NCBI GenBank assembly: GCA_963580455.1
Contig: OY756968.1
Coordinates: 17,887,996 to 17,951,995, forward strand
DNA from: Euonymus europaeus
Taxonomy: Eukaryota; Streptophyta; Magnoliopsida; Celastrales; Celastraceae
Length of the DNA stretch: 64,000 nt
Direction: 5' to 3'
Shown here: piece after piece, positions 59,512 to 64,000 of the stretch
Numbering within the stretch: the first letter of the stretch is position 1
Layout of the letters: each line of letters starts with the position of its first letter
Notes under the pieces: generated by a model
The model's database searches: none
Told to the model about the DNA's origin: nothing
The model's input: only the letters and a program-made list of their open reading frames with translations
Position numbers and translations under genes: made by a program

Positions 59512-61640
59512 TTGTGGAACATTGCAGACGTGGTGTTGTTTATCTTTTTGGAAAGTTAGTTTCCGATGAATAAATTGAGTTACTGTCTTCAATAGAGACA
59601 TTTGCATAATTATGACAAAAAAAAGGAGAAAAAAAGAAGAAGAACAAAAAAAAAGCACAAAAAATGGACAAAAATACAAACAATGAAGAAAAATGAAAAA
59701 TGAAAGAAAATAAACAAAGAGGAGAAAAGATGCATTCAATTCAGATTGGAAGTTCAGAAGAACAGTTCAGACATGGATTTGTTAGACTTTGGACAGTGTC
59801 ATGATTGGTGATCAATTTGATTTGTGGTGATATGGGTGAAGGTACATAATTGGCTTCCTAGACACGCACCAAAACTGGGGCAGTTTTTGGTGCGATCATT
59901 ACATCAAAAGAAGAATTTTGTTGCCAAAAATGAAGGGTTCAGATATAATTTGATGCAAATTGGATTTAATCATTGTTAATTGAGGGCACACCAAAACTGG
60001 GGCAGTTTTGGTGTAATCTTTGAATTGTCACAATTTTCATCTTGGAAAAGCTCAGTCTATTTCTCATCACCTCTTCCCCTCCAAAATAAGCTTCCTATCG
60101 TCACTCATCATTTTCGATTAAATTTTATCGAAGTGTTCATTTCTTTGACTTTGCTCATCCATTTTCACATCTCACTCATCTTCCAAGAAGTTTTCCATTT
60201 GACATGAACAGTCGTATTGTTAAATTCATCATTGACAAAGTTTTGACAGAAAGCGTGATAAGTGCATTTGAATATTACTTTTTGTCAGGACATTGATAGA
60301 TGTTGGTGTTCTACACTGAAAAAGGGATGAAAAAAAACCCTGTGGTCGAGATATGTATTATTAGCAGAGGAATGATCCGAAACATAAAAATGGAAAATGT
60401 TGTAATTAAGAAATGTGGGCACATATGATTTTTGAAGAAAATTGGTCAAAAATAATGGAAAAAAACAAAAAAAAAAAAGAAAAGAGAGAGGGAAAATAAA
60501 AAAAACTTGAGAGTATTGCATTCATTCCAAGTGAGATATTCATAATTGAGCAATATATGTTATTGCATGCATCATCGTTGCATGTTGCGTATCATTTGAC
60601 AGGTTTGTTCAAACAGTACAAATTCAGTCAATCTTCATGAATCAGGTATGCATCTCTTTCTTCAAATATTTTTTGTCTTGCCCAAGTGGGGAGTGGATCA
60701 CAGATCTCATGCACTGTTATTTTGCACAAGTCAAGTTGGGAGTGGCCCACAAATCAATGGTATTCTCGCGTTGATTGCATGTTTCAATTACAAAGTCGTC
60801 AATCTCAATCATTGCCTTAACAGGAGGCGGTAATGGCTCGGGCGGGTGTTATGTCTCTTCTAAAAAATAAAAAATAAAAAAATTTCTTCACTGTTGAGTC
60901 ACACCGTCTTCACCATCTCTATCGTGCCTCTCCCCCATCACTGTTACAATTCAGGCATGCACGACTTTCTTCAGTCTTGTCGTTTTCATGACATGTGTTT
61001 TTAAAATATTTTGTATCTTTTGGCCATATTCTTTTTCCTGTCTCTATCGTTTTTCCTCCCCATCTCCATCATGTCTCTTTCCCATCCCTATCATAGCTCA
61101 GGCATATGATTTTCTTTATTTCTTTTCCTTTCGGCCATCTGTCTCTTCTTATCTCTTTCGTGTCTCTATCACCAGCTCAGGCACGTATCCCCACATTTCT
61201 CATCTCTCTTCCTTTCTGGCCAAGTTTTGTCTCATCTGATGGATTTCTTCGCTTTTCCACTAAGTGACATGTTTTCACCGTATTATTCGTGATGTCGACT
61301 TTTCAACTACTTTTGAAATTTTACGTTCATTCTTTATTGTTTTGTCACTTATGGTCGAATTTTTCTCTTCTTCTCGGAGTCACGTGTCTTTACCATATCT
61401 ATCATCTGTATCATCTCATCATCTCGTCTCTCTCAGATTTTCTTCACTTCCATTGATCGTCGATCATCGTTTTACTCTGATCTCATCACTTCATTTTTAT
61501 TCCTTCCATTACTGACACGATTACTCACTTTTAGTGATTTTCGTCCATTGTTCCACCTCTTCTTCCACTACATCTCACCTTCATCAAGTGAAAATACTCA
61601 CCCATCTTTCATCTCATTTAATGGATGGGACTCTGTCACC
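59512..61640. other. Element interior between the ORFs: palindromes and pyrimidine-rich repeats
   Basis: Contains an A-rich tract (59610-59710), two near-perfect palindromes around GGGG (CACCAAAACTG/CAGTTTTGGTG at about 59867-59893 and 59989-60013), and a pyrimidine-rich zone (60890-61640) in which CTCAGGCA and TCATCTC phrases recur about every 110-130 bp. ORFs on the plus strand here are Ser/Phe-rich composition artefacts. Confidence 0.55.
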
Positions 61641-61679
61641 CCGCTTACAAGCAATCACGTTGTTTGCTAAAGCGGAAAT

Positions 61680-62513
61680 TATTCCTGAGCGACGATTCGA
61701 CCTTCACATTCTTACCTCCAGGATCACTCTATGTTATTTTTGGTTGACCCAGATCCTACAGGTAATTTATCAATGTACCCTCGTATAGTTCGTGATTTCT
61801 AGGAGACTCTTGAAATGTTACCACCGAGTACGAGAACCGGACCACATCCGATTTACCAGGTGGAGGTAATTGGTATAAAACTCCAGTTCACCACAGCAGA
61901 CATATGCGAGTGTTTAGGGTATCCCCCTTCTTATGATGTAGCCACTGATTTCGAAGCACCGATGTCTGTTTCTAAGAAGGAGATAATTGACAATATGTGT
62001 CGAGGGCAGAGCGATAAGAAAGTAAACGCTACACGCCGCTCATATTTGCCACCAAAGATGTGGTTGCTGGACGATGCTCTCCGGCACAATCTTTGCCCCA
62101 TCGACCACCACCACCAGAGACGGGGCAAGATTCTTCATGCCCTATACTATATGTATCGGGGAGTATGGTTCGATATTGAATAATTCTTTATGGCCACTAT
62201 TCTAAAGACACAGAGTTTCATGGAGAATAGACCAACGAAGGTCGGAAAATTATATTTCCCACGACTCGTTACCCGACTGGTTTTGAGCAAAGGCATTCGT
62301 CCTCCTATAAGCCTAATCTCCCTATTTTATCCAGTAAGCATTATGCAGAAAAAAAACTGGTGGAAAGGCATTAACCAAATGACCACTACTGCCAAGAGGC
62401 GAAAAGCATCACAGACACGAGTTGTATCACTAGGGGAACCATCTCGATCTGCTTTTAAACCACCACCATCACCACCTGACCGTATTCAGAAAACATCAAC
62501 TCATGAACATTAG
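61680..62513 (+). pseudogene. Element ORF B, second PF20167-like domain
   Basis: Pieces in order: IIPERRFDL, VRDF*ETLEML, HPIYQVEVIGIKLQFTTADI, CECLGYPPSYD, MWLLDDALRHNLCP, ILHALYYMYRGVWFDIE, a stop (TAA, 62180-62182), FFMATILKTQSFME, GKLYFPRLVTRL and a basic tail. The VREFY, V.V.G..I.FT and FPRLIT-type blocks place it in the same domain family as ORF A, but the two are divergent, so this is not a recent duplication. It is broken by at least two stops. Confidence 0.55.
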
Positions 62514-62550
62514 TCGGAGGCCGGGCGACAAAGGTGGGGGCAACTGTTGA

Positions 62551-62676
62551 ATGTGGTCGCGAATATGGAGAGGCCCAACTAAGAACTCTACAATGTCAGT
62601 TCATGTATTTTTTACCCAAGTCCAGCCCATGTCACGGAAAAGCCCAGGGATAACTACGGTGTCCCCATGTAAATTT
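62551..62676. other. Junction after the LARD purine tract
   Basis: The sequence departs from the element at about 62550 and reaches the 66-bp repeat at 62677. CTAAG occurs at 62579-62583 but is not clearly a target duplication. No gene. Confidence 0.4.
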
Positions 62677-62805
62677 CAATGATTAGCCAAGCCGGGAATG
62701 GCTCTAGTGATCCCGAGCATTTTTCAAAAAATCATTTTCAATGATTATCCAAGTCGGGAATGACCTTAGTGATCCCGAGCATTTTTCAAAAAAATCTCTC
62801 CAGTA
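62677..62805. repeat. 66-bp tandem duplication
   Basis: Two imperfect copies: TTTCAATGATTAGCCAAGCC...GATCCCGAGCATTTTTCAAA and TTTCAATGATTATCCAAGTC...GATCCCGAGCATTTTTCAAA. It begins where similarity to the phosphatase family ends on the minus strand. Confidence 0.85.
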
Positions 62806-64000
62806 ACTATTGTGTTGAGCTACTCTCCATTCATGGACTTCTGCCTTCACAAGAACAAGATTTCTGCAGATGCGCTCATTTAGAGGATAATTCTTCCTTG
62901 GCATCACAAAATCACTTTCCCCAAGCTTCAGAGTTGGGCAAAAATCCCCTTTTCCATCTCCTAGGTAAATATACCTCACCTTCCCATTTTCAGAAGAACT
63001 GCGGATGTGGTCAACCACCAGACCCTGCATTGTCAGCCAACAATCAAGGTTCAAATTTAAATACTAGAAAAATGTTCCTTTGGTAGGAAGAGATAGAAGA
63101 AGAAAAAAACTCCACTAGAAGCTTAAACTCATTTTGGTGGTTCTAGATTACCCTGATATTCTCTAAAATACGAAAGAAAACAAAATTATTACACAGTGAC
63201 AAGGAATCACAATAAGAACTTTTAATGAAAACGTAGCACATGTTGACATTCATGCAAACCAATACATCTACTAATAGCAGCAGTATCTCCTGATATATCA
63301 GTCCAAATAAGATTTTTCTGCATCATCCATCAAGTAGAATTTTATACACTCCAACCTTTTAACGATGTGTTTGGAAGGAGCTCTGGGGAGGTTTCGTTTT
63401 TAACAAAACCCCGTTAAGTAGGAAGTTTCGTGAAACCTCCATCTCGAAGCAAAAAACAAAACCCCTAATTTGAGGGTTTGGAAAAGGTTTTATTCTAAAA
63501 TAAAAGTGAAAGACAAAAATATCTCCATGCCCAACTTAAAAAAAACTCATGAAACTTCTTTTTGAAACCTCCTAACAAACAAGGTTTCATGAAACCTCTT
63601 AAAATCTCATTTACTAAAAATCATTGAAACCTCACCTCCCGAAATCTACTTCCAAACATAGCCTAAAATGCACTAATGTCAGAGTAATTACAGAGGAATT
63701 TAAGTATTAGCTACAACATATTTATCACTTTTAGTCAGCATAAGAGTGGAAAAAATAGCAAAAACAATAAATTGCAAAGGTACCTTGCACATATTTGAAG
63801 GGCATAGTCTACAAGCATGAGGAGATGATCTGGGATCATGATATGGCATTATGCTTAGCCTCCCTTCTTGGTCAACAAAAGTTGGGTTGATGTTAATCTG
63901 TGAGAAGCATCCCAACAAACCATGATGTTCCAAGATTGTCTCAATAAAAAATTGATTCGCATCGCTAATTATTCTTAGGTCACATCTGAAAGAACCTCAT
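62707..64000 (-). CDS. HAD-type phosphatase, PEPC1/PS2-like (Put_Phosphatase family), partial
   Basis: Two exons on the minus strand. The upstream exon (63784 to beyond 64000) reads LRIISDANQFFIETILEHHG, LLGCFSQININPTFVDQEGR, LSIMPYHDPRS and ends LCPSNMCK at GTACCT. The downstream exon, from 63024 after ACAATGCAG, reads GLVVDHIRSS, KVRYIYLGDGKGDFCPTLKL, VMPRKNYPLNERICRN and VLVKAEVHEW. This matches plant phosphoethanolamine/phosphocholine phosphatase and inorganic pyrophosphatase 1 relatives. LGDGKGDFCP holds the HAD motif IV Asp pair; motif I lies outside the window. The join is in phase (K|G). After HEW (62828) the frame runs about 40 codons into unrelated repeat sequence, where relatives end in a short acidic tail. 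It may be a real gene with an altered end, or a pseudogene. Confidence 0.75.
63025..63783 (-). other. Intron of the phosphatase gene
   Basis: 759 bp, minus-strand donor GTACCTTTGC and acceptor ACAATGCAG. It contains a MITE at 63363-63663. Confidence 0.7.
63363..63663. mobile_element. MITE, 301 bp, TAA target duplication
   Basis: Left end CGATGTGTTTGGAAGGA and right end (complement) GGCTATGTTTGGAAGTA are imperfect terminal inverted repeats. TAA lies on both sides (63360-63362 and 63664-63666). Internal GAAACCTC motifs repeat in both orientations. A 3-bp TWA duplication fits the PIF/Harbinger (Tourist-like) group. No coding. Confidence 0.75.

Larger units (their letters stand above)
55424..62550 (+). 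mobile_element. Large non-autonomous Tat-type Gypsy element (LARD-like), 3' LTR missing
   Basis: A 5' LTR (55424-57452), a primer site, a long interior with two ORFs of one family and no pol, and a purine tract AAAGGTGGGGGCA at 62530-62542. The expected 3' LTR start (TGTAGTACCC) does not follow. Instead, after CAACTGT the sequence becomes unrelated, so the 3' LTR is deleted. The element sits in the 3' part of the SIRE Copia, with CTAAG immediately before its LTR. Length to the purine tract is about 7.1 kb. Confidence 0.75.

Noticed and set aside
60890..61640. Ser/Phe-rich ORFs between the two LARD ORFs
   Set aside because: They follow the pyrimidine-rich repeats and have no conserved block.
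62579..62583. CTAAG as the right target-site copy of the LARD
   Set aside because: No recognisable LTR end precedes it, and a 5-mer can occur by chance in this stretch.
1..64000. tRNA, rRNA or riboswitch genes
   Set aside because: I looked for cloverleaf-like or conserved rRNA stretches and saw none; the tRNA-like matches are only primer sites of LTR elements.

Overview
This window reads as intergenic and heterochromatin-like DNA from a flowering plant, most likely a eudicot. It is AT-rich and dominated by decayed LTR retrotransposons: Copia with initiator-Met tRNA primer sites, and Tat-type Gypsy. LINE fragments, two Helitron 3' ends, a TRIM cluster, a MITE and foldback elements are also present. 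Gene remnants carry plant-style GT-AG introns and belong to plant families. I cannot name the species. Only one locus looks like a resident gene: a HAD-type phosphatase on the minus strand that runs off the right edge and whose 3' end is altered.

Layout, left to right. 1-2100: 5' half of a LINE (-). 2165-5613: a papain-like cysteine protease pseudogene, tandemly triplicated. 5642-6290: TRIM LTRs. 6570-7275: Gypsy RT and Copia 3'-end scraps (-). 10389-10532: a lone FLOE1-like first exon. 11846-14152: a Gypsy solo LTR with a perfect 5-bp target duplication and an internal 10-copy minisatellite. 14360-15187: an F-box/LRR pseudogene cut off by a Tat Gypsy fragment (15188-17470). 17909-19130: Copia LTR plus gag. 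19658-20371: a near-perfect foldback palindrome. 20945-28080: one Copia element (-) split into two halves by material that includes a Helitron 3' end carrying two endosulfine exons. 29235-30440: a dead 3'-5' exonuclease gene. 31079-37881: a complete-length Copia with two 1.06-kb LTRs. 38045-41760: another Copia (-). 43690-45190: an AT-rich, hairpin-dense tract. 45307-50345: a probable second Helitron with captured exons. 51150-51650: LINE 3' end (+). 51700-55423: SIRE-type Copia with a deleted pol. 55424-62550: a large non-autonomous Tat-type element (LARD-like) whose two ORFs appear to share the plant transposon-protein domain. 62707-64000: the phosphatase gene, with a MITE in its intron.

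The window is best explained as nested insertions plus decay. Nearly every coding relic carries premature stops, and most of the stops I could infer are C-to-T or G-to-A changes, as expected of methylated repeats. I found no clear new defence or metabolic system. The best leads are the protease triplication with a primer-site-like tail in each unit, the hairpin-dense tract, the foldback, the two-ORF LARD, and the Helitron-borne gene pieces.
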